Positions 23,042 to 33,483 of a DNA stretch of 64,000 nt are shown piece after piece. Below the pieces are notes generated by a model. It had not been told where the DNA came from. It was given only the letters and a program-made list of their open reading frames with translations, and searched no databases. Positions within the stretch are counted from its first letter, which is position 1. Each line of letters begins with the position of its first letter. The translations under genes were made by a program, and so were the position numbers. The stretch comes from Ehretia macrophylla (Eukaryota; Streptophyta; Magnoliopsida; Boraginales; Ehretiaceae). Location of the stretch: NCBI GenBank assembly GCA_037974665.1, contig CM075770.1, forward strand, positions 96,406,850 through 96,470,849, in the 5' to 3' direction.

Positions 23042-25543
23042 TGTAAAACCCGGCACGTGAGCCTATACATAATTATACTATTAATAATGTATTTATAACA
23101 TTTCATATGCATGAGCATCAATTAACATGCATTAATATCATTTAATGTGCATATTCATCGTTTTACATGCCAAAATGTTCATTTACTTGCATTTAAGTAT
23201 TTTTGGTATAATTTAGGCATTAATTATACCCTAGCAATACAAGTCTATCCACTAATTAGTTGCAATTCAACCAAAAGGGCAAACCAGCAAAACATGACTT
23301 AGTTGGAGGGCAAGGTGGTCATTTGGCCCATTAGATATTTGATCACCTAATAACACTATTCTCTCCCACTCAAAACATACACAAACACACTCAACACACA
23401 CAAAATTCTGCAACACATACTACACACACTACACTACTCAAACAAAGAGAGAAAGAAAAAGAGAAAGAATAAGAGAAATGGAGGAAGAAGAGGGAAGAAG
23501 GAAAGGGTTTAAGGGCATTTTCTTCAATCCTTTAGCATCTTCAAGCTCCATTTAGCCTCCATTGTTGCATCTAAGATGAGGGTTGTTTTCTTAAAAGTTT
23601 TCTAAAGCTACATTGAGTATGATTGTGATGATATATGTGTATTAATCTTGTTATAGATTGTGTATAAGAGCTTGGGTTGTGATTTGTTGGGTCTGTGTTC
23701 TATTTGAATCTTGTTGGTAATTGTTGATTAGATGATGGTTTTGAATGCTTGGTGGAGGTATTGAAGAGTTGATGAGATGAGATTGAGTTGGGTATTCATG
23801 TGTTGCTAGAGGTAGGAGAGTGCTGATAGTTGGTATTGTTAGAAGAATGTATTGTAGAAGATTGAGTTTTTCCCGTCAGGTCATCCGGGTGATACAGCCT
23901 TCATCCGGTCAACCAGATGAAGTAGGTAACACCCGGATAGGGATTCTCTACCAGGCGTTGAGGACTCCATCCGGTCACCCGGATAGGGGCTGTAACGCCC
24001 GGATGCTTGACAGATTTGCGCAATGATTTTGCGGAGGCCATATCTCATTCGTTTTAACTCCAAATTGAGCTCCGTTTGATTCTAGAGCCATCTAATTTCG
24101 ATAAACTTTAATTATAGATCAAGATCACGTTAATTGGAATTTGGAAAAGTAGGTAAATTATCTGATTAAATTAAGTTAATGCAAAAGTATTAGAAACGCT
24201 TGTATGATGAAAAACCTTCTTTGTTAACCTTCACATTGTGTTTATGAATTCTAAAAGTGAGATGTTGTATTTGCTTACTCGTTGATATGTTGGAATATGT
24301 TCATGGATAATTGTATGCTTAGTATGCTTGAATAAATTTGGCTCATATATAAGTTTGAACATGCTTGGATTATACTCAAATCATGTATGCTTGAATAAGC
24401 TTGAATCATATATATATGTTTGAATATGCTTGCTTGTTATACGGGTCAGAGCAACCTACTTTGTTTTTTCCCCTCTATGTTACTATTCATGTTATGGTTA
24501 CAATGTTAACCACTACGGGTGCAATGGTTGCTACCGCACTATGGGCATGGTAGCGTTCGTTTCCTCTGGGTAGTATCGGGCTACCAGTTGGTCTCGACTA
24601 CCATGCTCCCCGGTGGATATCTGGATATCACCTAAAGGTTTGGGGATTTTGAAGAAGATCGATTCAAGGTCGGCCGTCTACAGCAACTGCAAGAACAACC
24701 GTATCCATTTAATATTATGTGTTACCATTCCCATAGGAGCCTTTGCCCTGGGAGTTGGGTTATTTGTTATTGTGTTACCACTTCTATAGGAGCCTTTGCC
24801 CTAGGAGTTAGGTTATTTGTTGCTATAGCCTGTTATTACTATATCATGTTAACTTATTGTTACGTGCATTGCATAGCATGGTTTTCAAAAGGATTTCGAA
24901 AAGGAACAATGTTTGCGAAAACCACCCGCGACCTTTAACCCTCGTGAGCTAGTTGTAGCTCATTCCTCTTTCTTTACTATTTCAGGTATAGTTAAGCCTG
25001 CCATGGGATGAAAAGCTACAGTTCCTTGTTGAGTTGGATCTTCTGCCTTTTTTATCCTACTTGATGTCATGATGTGCTCTCTTATGTTATATTATTGTAT
25101 GATGTAAATTGGAATACTTGTAGGATTGTACTTATTCTTTTGGATATGCGGGTTGTAAATAATTAGTTTATTATTCTTTTGAGGTCTAGATGCAGTAGTT
25201 GAACCTAGATGATGTAATCTGAAGGTTCTCGGTCTTGCAGATAAGTATTCGTTGATTGTAATTTTAATTATTAGTGATGAAGTTGTATAATGCATTTTAT
25301 TAGAATTAGGTTATCAATGGGTGAAGTAACTGTGATAATTAACAACTTGGATGTTTAGTTCATGGAAATGAGAGCTCGGGCTAGTATATTATGCCTTAGT
25401 GGACCTAAGAGGAGTGATCTTCTTAAGCCCGTGGCATCACGATCCCGGATTTGGAAGTCTACATAAGTTGAATGTAATCCTTCTTGTTTCATTAATGCGG
25501 TATCAGAGACTATTAAATTAACTAGGAAAATAGGATCGTGGCA
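23042..25543 (+). repeat. 5' LTR of element C
   Basis: Starts TGTAAAACCCGGCACG, ends GATCGTGGCA right before the primer site. It holds a CA-rich then GA-rich tract (about 23380-23510), a cluster of CCGGATG-like motifs (about 23880-24005) and the block shared with LTR families A and B (about 24510-24790). Confidence 0.9.
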
Positions 25544-25546
25544 GAG

Positions 25547-25560
25547 TGGTATCAGAGCTA
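25547..25560 (+). other. Primer-binding site of element C
   Basis: TGGTATCAGAGCTA, three bases after the 5' LTR, matches the complement of the plant initiator methionine tRNA 3' end over its first 12 bases. Confidence 0.85.
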
Positions 25561-25979
25561 GCCTATCCTAACGTAGTCTGGGTTTTGAATTTAGGTCCCT
25601 AGGTAGATGTTTTGATTTGAAAATGTTCTAATTGCTTGTGTGTGTGTCCATGAGACTTATGTGCTTACGTGTTACGTGTAATTCGCCCAGCATGGCTTTT
25701 ATGTTATGTACTAAGTGAACCAAATGTGAACAATGTGTTTTGCATGATCAACATGCCTATGTGAATTATGTGTATTGTATGCTTTAAGTGTTTATTATGA
25801 TTCAATTGTTTTCTCTATGCTAGGGTGCATGTGCATATTAGTTGATTAATAATATAGTATTATATGATAACATAACCATGCATAGGGCCATAGTTACTTT
25901 TGTGAAATATGATTATACATGTATATATATATTTGTTTCTCATATAATATAGTTGCATACATACATATCATATGATGGC

Positions 25980-26830
25980 GTGCCTCCCTTGTGATGAAGT
26001 AAGTATGGCCAGAAGAACTCTTGCAATGATGGGGAAGACTCCGGAGGAATAAGTTCATGACTTTCAAATAAGGGGATTTGTCGGTTGCACAATATGAAGC
26101 CCGGTTTACTTAGTTGTCACATTATGCCCCGGGGATGGTATACACTACCGAAAAGAGGATCCAGAGGTTCATTCAAGGGTTGAGGCCAGAGATTCAAGAT
26201 TACCTATCTCTTTTACAGTTCTCTACTTATGGTGAGGCCCTTTTCACTGCAACAATATCAGAAAAAAGGAAAAAAGAGGAAGTGGCAGGGTCAAGTCAAC
26301 CAGTTCCAGTTCAGAAAATAGATGAATTACCTGCTGAGAAGATTTGCTAGAGTGTTTTAGTTCCTTCCGTAGCTCAGGGCCCCTCTAGAGGTAATATTAC
26401 TTGGACTCCATGTTGTACATATTGTAAACGTAGGGGTCATGTGGAAGTTGACTGTTGGAAGAAATCGAGAAGGTGTTTGGGTTGTGGTAGTGAGCAACAC
26501 AAAGTTAAGCAATGCCCAAAGCGGCGGAAGACACAAGAGCATACCACATGTGAAGGTACACAAGGCCAGGGTCGGAGTTAGAGCCAGAAGAAAACAGTTG
26601 CTATTAGACTGTAGCTTAGTACCACAGCTACCCAACCCACTTGTGACCCATCAAGAGGAATAGCTATCTCTCATAATGTTATATGTGATCACTACAATAA
26701 GAGAGGGCACACTAAAGCCCAATGTTGGAAGAAGTCTGGCAGATGCTTAAGATGCGGGGGTATCGACCATCAAGCCAAGAATTATCCTGGATGGCAGAGG
26801 AGACATGAACAGACTTTTGGCAGCAACCGT
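25980..26830 (+). pseudogene. gag remnant of element C with duplicated zinc knuckles
   Basis: The segment at 26114-26350 resembles the end of a Gypsy gag (RIQRFIQGLRPEIQDYL). It is followed by two similar pairs of CCHC zinc-knuckle-like blocks, about 26400-26520 (CTYCKRRGHVEVDC, then CLGCGSEQHKVKQC) and about 26680-26790. Zinc knuckles bind the RNA genome in the particle. The second pair looks like a copy of the first. Broken frame; no protease follows. Confidence 0.8.
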
Positions 26831-27049
26831 GGTTAAAGGTAGATTTTAATTTAAATTAGTTGACTAAAGTATTATTTGTTAGTGATGTATGCATCATTTC
26901 ATCGTATTTCTTGAATGCAACATGTTGGCATATCAATTGAGAAATCACCTTATAATAATGAAGTTGGCATGATATCGAACTCGTGACTGGGTAGTATGAG
27001 GAGCTCTTACTCAGCATTTGGTGTCAGTATCTAGAAGTCGACATTTATC

Positions 27050-27350
27050 ATTGGGATTCTTATATGGGATTCTTCTTTGGTACTCGTCAATAGTACCCTT
27101 ATTGGAAGTTCTTATTATGGAATTCTTATTGGTATTTTCTTCAGTATTTTCATATGGTATTCATATTCAGTGCTCCTATTTTGGATTTCTTATTCAGGGA
27201 ATTCTTATAGGTATTCGGTCTCCGGTGTTCGACATTTTTATACGGAATCCTTATTCGATTCATTTATGTGGCATTCCTACGCGGAGTTCTCACTTGGGGA
27301 TTCTTAGTCAGGGTATTTTTGTTCGACATTCTTGTTTGGTAGCAGTGGTA
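27050..27350 (+). repeat. Degenerate ATTCTTAT-type repeat in element C
   Basis: Around 300 bases in which variants of GGnATTCTTAT or GTATTC recur every 15-30 bases. Open frames through this stretch (for example 27018-27389) are by-products of the repeat and have no recognisable domain. Confidence 0.65.
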
Positions 27351-27483
27351 ATTGATGTTCTTCCTCGGCGGTTATTTGAAATCTTATAAGCAGTGAGGCA
27401 TTCGTAGTTGTTTTTAGAATTCGAGTTATTCCAAGAATGAGGAATGAAATTGCGAGGACGCAATTCTTTTAACAAGGGGAGGA

Positions 27484-29958
27484 TGTAAAACCCAGCACGT
27501 GAGCCTATACATAATTATACTATTAATAATGCATTTATAACATGTCATATGCATGAGCATCAATTCATCATTTTACGTGCCAAAATGTTCATTTACGTGC
27601 ATTTAAGTATTTTTGGTATAACGTAAGCATTAATGATACCCTAGCAATACAAGTCTATCAACTAATTAGTTGCAATTCAACCAAAAGGGCAAACCAGCAA
27701 AACATGACTTAGTTGGAGGGCAAGGTGGTCATTTGGCTCATTAGATATTTGATCACCTAATAATACAATTCTCTCCCACTCAAAACACACACAAACACAC
27801 TCAACACACTCGAAATTCTACAACACACACTACACATACTACACTACTCGAACAAATAGAGAAAGAAAAAGAGAAAGAAGAAGAGAAATGGAGGAAGAAG
27901 AAGGAAGGAGGAAAGGGTTTAAGGGCATTTTCTTCAATCCTTTAGCATCTTCAAGCTCCATTTAGCCTCCATTGTTGCATCTAAGATGAGGGTTTTTTTC
28001 TTAAAAGTTTTCCAAAGCTACATTGAGTATGATTGTGATGATATATGTGTATTAATCTTGCTATAGATTGTGTATAAGGAGGGCTTGGATTGTGATTTGT
28101 TGGGTTTGTGTTCTATTTGAATCTTGTTGGTAATTGTTGATTAGATGATTTTTTTGAATGCTTGGTAGAGGTATTGAAGAGTTGATAAGGTGAGATTGAG
28201 TTGGGTATTCATGTGTTGCTAGAGGTAGGAGAATACTGATAGTTGGTGTTATTAGAAGAATGTGTTGTAGAAGATTGAATTTTTCCCGTCAGGTCATCCG
28301 TGTGATACAACCTTCATCCGGTTGACCGGATGAAGTAGGTAATGCCCGGATAGGGACTCTCTGTCGGGCGTTGAGGACTCCATCCGGTCGCCTAGATAGG
28401 GGCTGCAAAGCCTGGATGCTTGATAAATTTGCCTAGTGATTTTACGAAGGCCATATCTCATTTGTTTCAACTCCAAATTGAGTTCGTTTGATTCTAGAGC
28501 CATCTACTTTCGATAAACTTTAATTATAGATCAATATCATGTTAATTGGAATTTGGGAAAGTATGTAAATTATCTGATTAAGTTAAGTTAATGCAAAAGT
28601 ATTGGAAACGCTTGTATGATGAAAAACCTTCTTTGTTAACCTTCACATTGTGTTTATGAATTCTAAAAGTGAGATGTTGTATTTGCTTACTCGTTGATAT
28701 GTTGGAATATGTTCATGGATAATTGTATGCTTAGTATGCTTGAATAAATTTGGCTCATATATAAGTTTGAACATGCTTGGATTATGCTCAAATCATGAAT
28801 ATGCTTGAATAAGCTTGAATCATATATATATGTTCGAATATGCTTGCTTGTTATACGGGTCAGAGCAACCTACTTTGTTGCATCCCCTCTATGTTATTAT
28901 TCATGTTATGGTTACAATGTTAACCATTACGGGAGCGATGGTTGCAACCGCGCTATGGGCATGGTAGCGTTCGTTTCCTTTGGGTAACATCGGGCTGCTA
29001 GTCGGTCTCGACTACCATGGTCCCCGGTGGATATCCGAATATCACCTAAGGGTTTGGGGATTTTGATGATGATCGATTCAAGGCCGGTCGTCTACAGTAA
29101 CTGCAAAAACAACCGTATCCTTTTAATATTATGTATTAACACTCCTTTAGAAGCCTTTGCCCTGGGAGTTGGGTTATTTTTTACTATGTTACCACTTCCA
29201 TAGGAGCCTTTGGCCTGAGAGTTGGGTCATCTATCGCTATAGCCTATTATTACTATATCTTGTTAACTTATTATTATGTGCATTGCATTGCATGGTTTTC
29301 GAAAGGATTTCGAAAAGGAAAAATGTTTGCGAAAACCACCCGTGACCTTTAACCCTCGCTGAGCTAGTTGTAGCTTATTCCTTTTTCTTTACTATTTCAG
29401 GTATAGTTAAGCCTGCAATGGGATGGAAAGCTCCAGTTCCTTATTGAGTTGGATCTTCTGCCTTTTTTATCCTACTTGATGTCATGATGTGCTCTCTTAT
29501 GTTATATTATTGTATGATGTAAATTGGAATACTTGTAGGATTGTACTTATTCTTTTGGATATGCGGGTTGTAAATAATTAGTTTATTATTCTTTTGAGGT
29601 CTAGATGCAGTAGTTGAACCTAGATGATGTAATCTGAAGGATCTCGATCTTGCAAATAAGTATTCGTTGGTTGTAATTTTAATTATTAGTGATGAAGTTG
29701 TATAATGCATTTTATTAGAATTAGGTTATCAATGGGTGAAGTAACTGTGATAATTAACAACTTGGATGTTTAGTTCATGGAAATGAGAGCTCGAGCTAGT
29801 ATATTGTGCCTTAGCGGACCTAAGAAGAGTGATCTTCTTAAGCCCGTGGCATCACGATCCTAGATTTGGAAGTCTACGTAAGTTGAATGTAATCCTTCTT
29901 GTTTCATTAATGCGGTATCAGAGACTATTACATTAACTAGGAAAATGGGATCGTGACA
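27484..29958 (+). repeat. 3' LTR of element C
   Basis: Starts TGTAAAACCCAGCACG after the purine tract and ends GATCGTGACA before the right TAGGG. Very close to the 5' LTR, with scattered substitutions and a short deletion near its start. Confidence 0.9.
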
Positions 29959-29963
29959 TAGGG

Positions 29964-31700
29964 CTTCTTAAAACTTTGAATAACGGAGTACACTTGTCAG
30001 CCGACCTCGACATGAATCGACCTAAGGTGGCAACTCTTCCAGTCAGCTTCTAAACATCATTCACACACTGAGGAGGGGCTAGATTTAATATAGCCTCAAT
30101 ATTCTCAGGGTTGGCCTCAATACCCTGAGCAGTCACCATATAACCCAAGAATTTTCTAGCTTTGACCCTAAAGGAGCACTTCTCATGTAAACTTCCTCAT
30201 GGTCGCGACGGCCTTCTGCAAAACAGAAAATTGATCCTCAGCCCTCTTGCTCTTCACCAATGTATCATCAACATATATCTTCAAATTACATCTGATCTGG
30301 GCTTTGAAGACTTTGTTCACCATCTGCTGATATGTGGCCTCGGTATTCTTGAGGCCAAAAGGCATGACCTCATAATAATAGAGCCATTTATCAGTGATGA
30401 ATGTCATTTTCTCCTTGTCATCAAGGGCTATTTTTATCTAATTATAACCCTTGAAATCATCCATGAAAGTTAGTAACTCACAACCTGAGATGGCATCTAC
30501 CATCTGATCTATCCGCGGTAAAGGGATACTATCCTTGGGTCATGCTTTATTTAGATCGGTAAAATCAATATATAATCTCCACTTACTAAGGGTCTCAGGA
30601 ATTAAAACCACATTGGCTAACCAGGTCGGGTATTAAATTTTCCGAATGTGTCCAGCATCTAGCAACTTATCCACCTCTTCACCGATAACTTTTTTGTTTA
30701 TCATAGTGGAAGTGCCGGTATTTTTGCTATACTGGTCGGTAATCAGGTTCAACATTTAAGTGATAATCTATCACACTCGAGTCAATACCTAGCATGTCAG
30801 TAGCAGACCAAGAAAATATATCTTCATTTTGTAAAAGAAATTGGCTTATACCTTTTTTCAGGTGATCATGAAGTTCACTCCCGATCTTAGCCCTTTTGTG
30901 GTTCTCGGACAATTGGACCTCTTGCAGCTCCTCAACTAGGCTTTCTTTCTTTGCATCTTTGCCCTCCTCTAGAAGGTCGAGGCCCTAATTTACCTAGTAC
31001 TTGGGCTAGAGAGAAACCTCATAGTACTCCCGAGCTGATAGCTATGATCCCCTCAACTCGGCAATTCCTTGAGGTGTCGGGAATTTTAGTTCCGGATGAT
31101 AAGTAGAAGGTACTACTCTAAAATAATTCAATGCCACCCGCCCAGGATACTATTGTATGCAGAGATATAATCCATTACAATGAAGTTAGCCTACATGGTG
31201 GCTTACTTATCACCCACTCGCAAAGTCAAAGGGAGGTTGATTATGCCATTGACTTTAAACCCATGGCCAATAAAGCTTGCCGAAGTACCTCTCATAGGCC
31301 TCAGTCTACTGCAATCAATACCCAACTGCTCGAAATCTTTTAAGAATATCACCTCAACCGAGCTCCTTGTGTCATCCATAACGCTCTTAACCTAAAAATT
31401 AGAGATGGTGGCATATATCATCAATGGGCCATCATGTGGCAAGAGCATTCCTTCAAGATCATCTGAGGATAAATTAATTCTCTCCAGACCCTGCATAATG
31501 TCTCGTATGGGCATCTGCTCTTTGGCAGCTCGAACATTACTTTTCCTGCCAGTTGTGGTTTCTTCCCCAATAGTAAGTCCTCCGGAAATGGTTTCAATCA
31601 CAATCCGATGCCTAGTTATCCTCTTCTTGGGCTTTCTTCCTTTTCTCTCACATCGAGTTGCATTAGATTCTACTGAACTCTACCCGTAATATACCTCATT
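29964..31700 (-). pseudogene. Tat element protease and reverse transcriptase region
   Basis: Minus strand: a protease-side segment (about 31600-31390, with LLPHDGPLMIYATI), the reverse transcriptase start (about 30910-30725, with DIFSWSATDMLGID) and its core (about 30560-29990, with MPFGLKNTEATYQ and the YVDD box near 30265). Reverse transcriptase copies element RNA into DNA. Several breaks are present; the segment ends at the TAGGG duplication next to element C. Confidence 0.85.
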
Positions 31701-32640
31701 AAATGACCTTGGGTCAGAGCCTCGATCTCCTACTTAAGTTACCAACAATCCCTAATGTTATGACCATAATCATTATGGAAACAGTATAATTTATTCTTAC
31801 TCCATTTATCTAGGCGGCCCCCCATCTTCGAGGTAGAAGAATGCTATATTGGGGCCTAACCTCCATAAGGATCTGCTCCCCTGGTGTGTTAAGGGGTGTG
31901 AAATGGTAGAACTTCTACCGGGGCCAAGGTGGCTAAGGTTTTGCCGTTGGTTTTTCCTAGGCCTTGTTTCCAGCTTAGGCCTTAGGCTTAGAACTCTCTA
32001 GCTTCTTCCCAGCCTCCTTCTCCTTATCCTCCTATCTTTAGCTTGGTGAAACTCCTCGGCATGAATGTATCCTTCAGCCCTGACCATCAGGTCAACTATG
32101 GTAGTCACCAGCTTTATCGCCAATAAAGATATGAGAGATCTAGTCTGGAACCCGCTCTAGTAAGCCATCAACGCCAATAGATCCTCGAGTTAAGGAATTT
32201 TCAGGGACTCTTCATTGAATCTTGAAGTATATGACCTCAAAGATTTCTCTTTTTGTTGCTTCACTACCAACAATGCCGAGGTATGCTTCGTGGGACATCG
32301 GCTACTAACAAACTGAGCCAAGAAGGACTCTACCATCTTTGCAAAAATGTCAATAGAACCATTGGGTAGCCCTTGGTACCACGACAATGCATTTCCCACC
32401 AAAGTGTTGATCATGTTGTGATCAAAGTTCTTGAGGTGGTTGAGTTGATCTCCTTCTCTAGTGTAACCTGTTAGGTTTGAAATACAGTTCCCAGTAGGCA
32501 ACGACATTGCTAGAATTTTCGGGGCCAATGGACTTGCCTCGAGCTGATTCAACACCTTGGTGATGGCTACTGCTGTCCTGGTTTGCTCCGGCTCTACATA
32601 TTTGTGATATTTGCCCTTTGTCACATCAGGTCCGAAGACC
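31701..32640 (-). pseudogene. Tat element gag
   Basis: The clearest part is the minus-strand frame 32624-32190, with LNHLKNFDHNMINTLVGNALSWYQGLP and a tail resembling the retrotransposon gag domain (FVSSR, SLRSYTSRFN). This protein would form the particle shell. The downstream half to about 31700 is worn; recognition there rests on position. Confidence 0.8.
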
Positions 32641-33090
32641 TACGGTCATCTACATCTTGCTTCACATGATGACCAGGCTCAGCAACATCCTGTTGTCATG
32701 GCTGATCGGCAATATGTATGTGAGGTCAATTTTGGGTACACGTGGGTAGAACAGGTGGCATAGCCTAGTTTACAACCAGGCGATTCACCGTACTCTGAAG
32801 GTCATTCACCATTTGGTACAACAACTTCACCTTGGGAGTCATACTCACCGAGGGATCCATCGATAAACTGGCTGAAGTGTTTTGGTCACGTGAAGGTAAG
32901 TGTATAGGTTGCGTTGTTTGTGTTTGGGTCAAGTTTGTTTACGGGGTAGTTCCCAGTACAACATTCTCAACAGTTGTGAGTCCTCGATCGGTGTCTTGCA
33001 CCTAGTCTAGGTTTGACGGACCCACAATATGACTATGGCTTCATGTATTGACCAATGTGGTTTTTCAGTGGGATTAAGGGAACTTTCCCA
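32641..33090. other. Leader of the Tat element
   Basis: Stretch between primer site and gag. It has no recognisable domain, though it may include the gag start. Confidence 0.5.
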
Positions 33091-33104
33091 CAAACGGCGC
33101 CAAC
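33091..33104 (-). other. Primer-binding site of the Tat element
   Basis: Minus strand GTTGGCGCCGTTTG directly after the LTR end. TTGGCGCCGTnTGTGGG is the common primer site of Tat/Ogre-type elements. Confidence 0.85.
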
Positions 33105-33483
33105 TGCTAAGGGTTGAATGCGCTACAACCCAAGCTCAACTTTGTACCTACAAAACAAGGTAAGGGACTACGAGTGTTACTGTCTGAGAACCCCCTCTGA
33201 TATGGAATTAAGTTAGTATATCTGAGCTCAAATCACTATTGGAAGTGAGAGAGTACTAAGTGAGTTCCAAGTACCTTGATAGGTGCATTTAATGGACTAT
33301 TTATACTAATCAGGTTTCACCCTAAGCATGCTCCCATGGACCCCCACATGATGTGACTGCCAACACCCTGAGGTTGGGAAATAAACCTCTCTCATTGGCT
33401 ACAGCTCTTCATCGGATCCTAGATATGGTTCGGGTCCTCCTGGTAGGTCAGATCTCACTTGGGTCAAGTTAACACCCAAATCA
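33105..33483 (-). repeat. 5' LTR of the Tat/Retand element
   Basis: 379 bases; on the minus strand TGATTTGGGTGTTAAC to CAACCCTTAGCA. A TATA box (TATAAATA, minus strand, 33305-33298) lies about 190 bases before the end. Matches the LTR at 6870-7195. Confidence 0.85.

Larger units (their letters stand above)
23042..29958 (+). mobile_element. Non-autonomous Gypsy-type element, family C (two 2.5 kb LTRs, gag, no pol)
   Basis: Two LTRs (23042-25543 and 27484-29958) flank 1940 bases of internal DNA. A perfect target duplication TAGGG (23037-23041 and 29959-29963) marks one insertion event. The methionine-type primer site at 25547 and the purine-rich run AAGGGGAGGA before the 3' LTR are in place. 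Inside are a gag remnant with zinc knuckles and a degenerate repeat, but no protease, reverse transcriptase or integrase. The LTRs differ by a few per cent in the stretches I compared, plus a roughly 30-base length difference near the start. It inserted in the Tat reverse transcriptase/RNase H boundary. Confidence 0.85.
6870..33483 (-). mobile_element. Ty3/Gypsy element of Tat/Retand type carrying nested insertions
   Basis: Seen on the minus strand: 5' LTR 33483-33105, primer site with TTGGCGCCGTTTG, gag, protease, reverse transcriptase, RNase H, integrase, then an opposite-strand gene, a purine tract (7223-7196) and the 3' LTR 7195-6870. The LTRs share long stretches. The outer flanks are GTCTA (6865-6869) and GCCTA (33484-33488), a target duplication with one difference. 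Subtracting the guests leaves about 9.6 kb, normal for Tat-lineage elements. The integrase-last order is Gypsy; the TTGGCGCC primer site and antisense gene fit Tat/Retand (relatives Retand, Grande, RIRE2). The element is broken in many places and its LTRs differ clearly, so it is the oldest layer here. Confidence 0.85.

Noticed and set aside
23880-24005. CCGGATG-type repeated words considered as a CRISPR-like array
   Set aside because: Spacing is irregular, units are imperfect, and the sequence is part of a plant LTR present twice (also 28290-28420).
27018-27389. 123- and 76-codon overlapping open frames
   Set aside because: They run through the degenerate ATTCTTAT repeat; two frames open at once is a repeat artefact.
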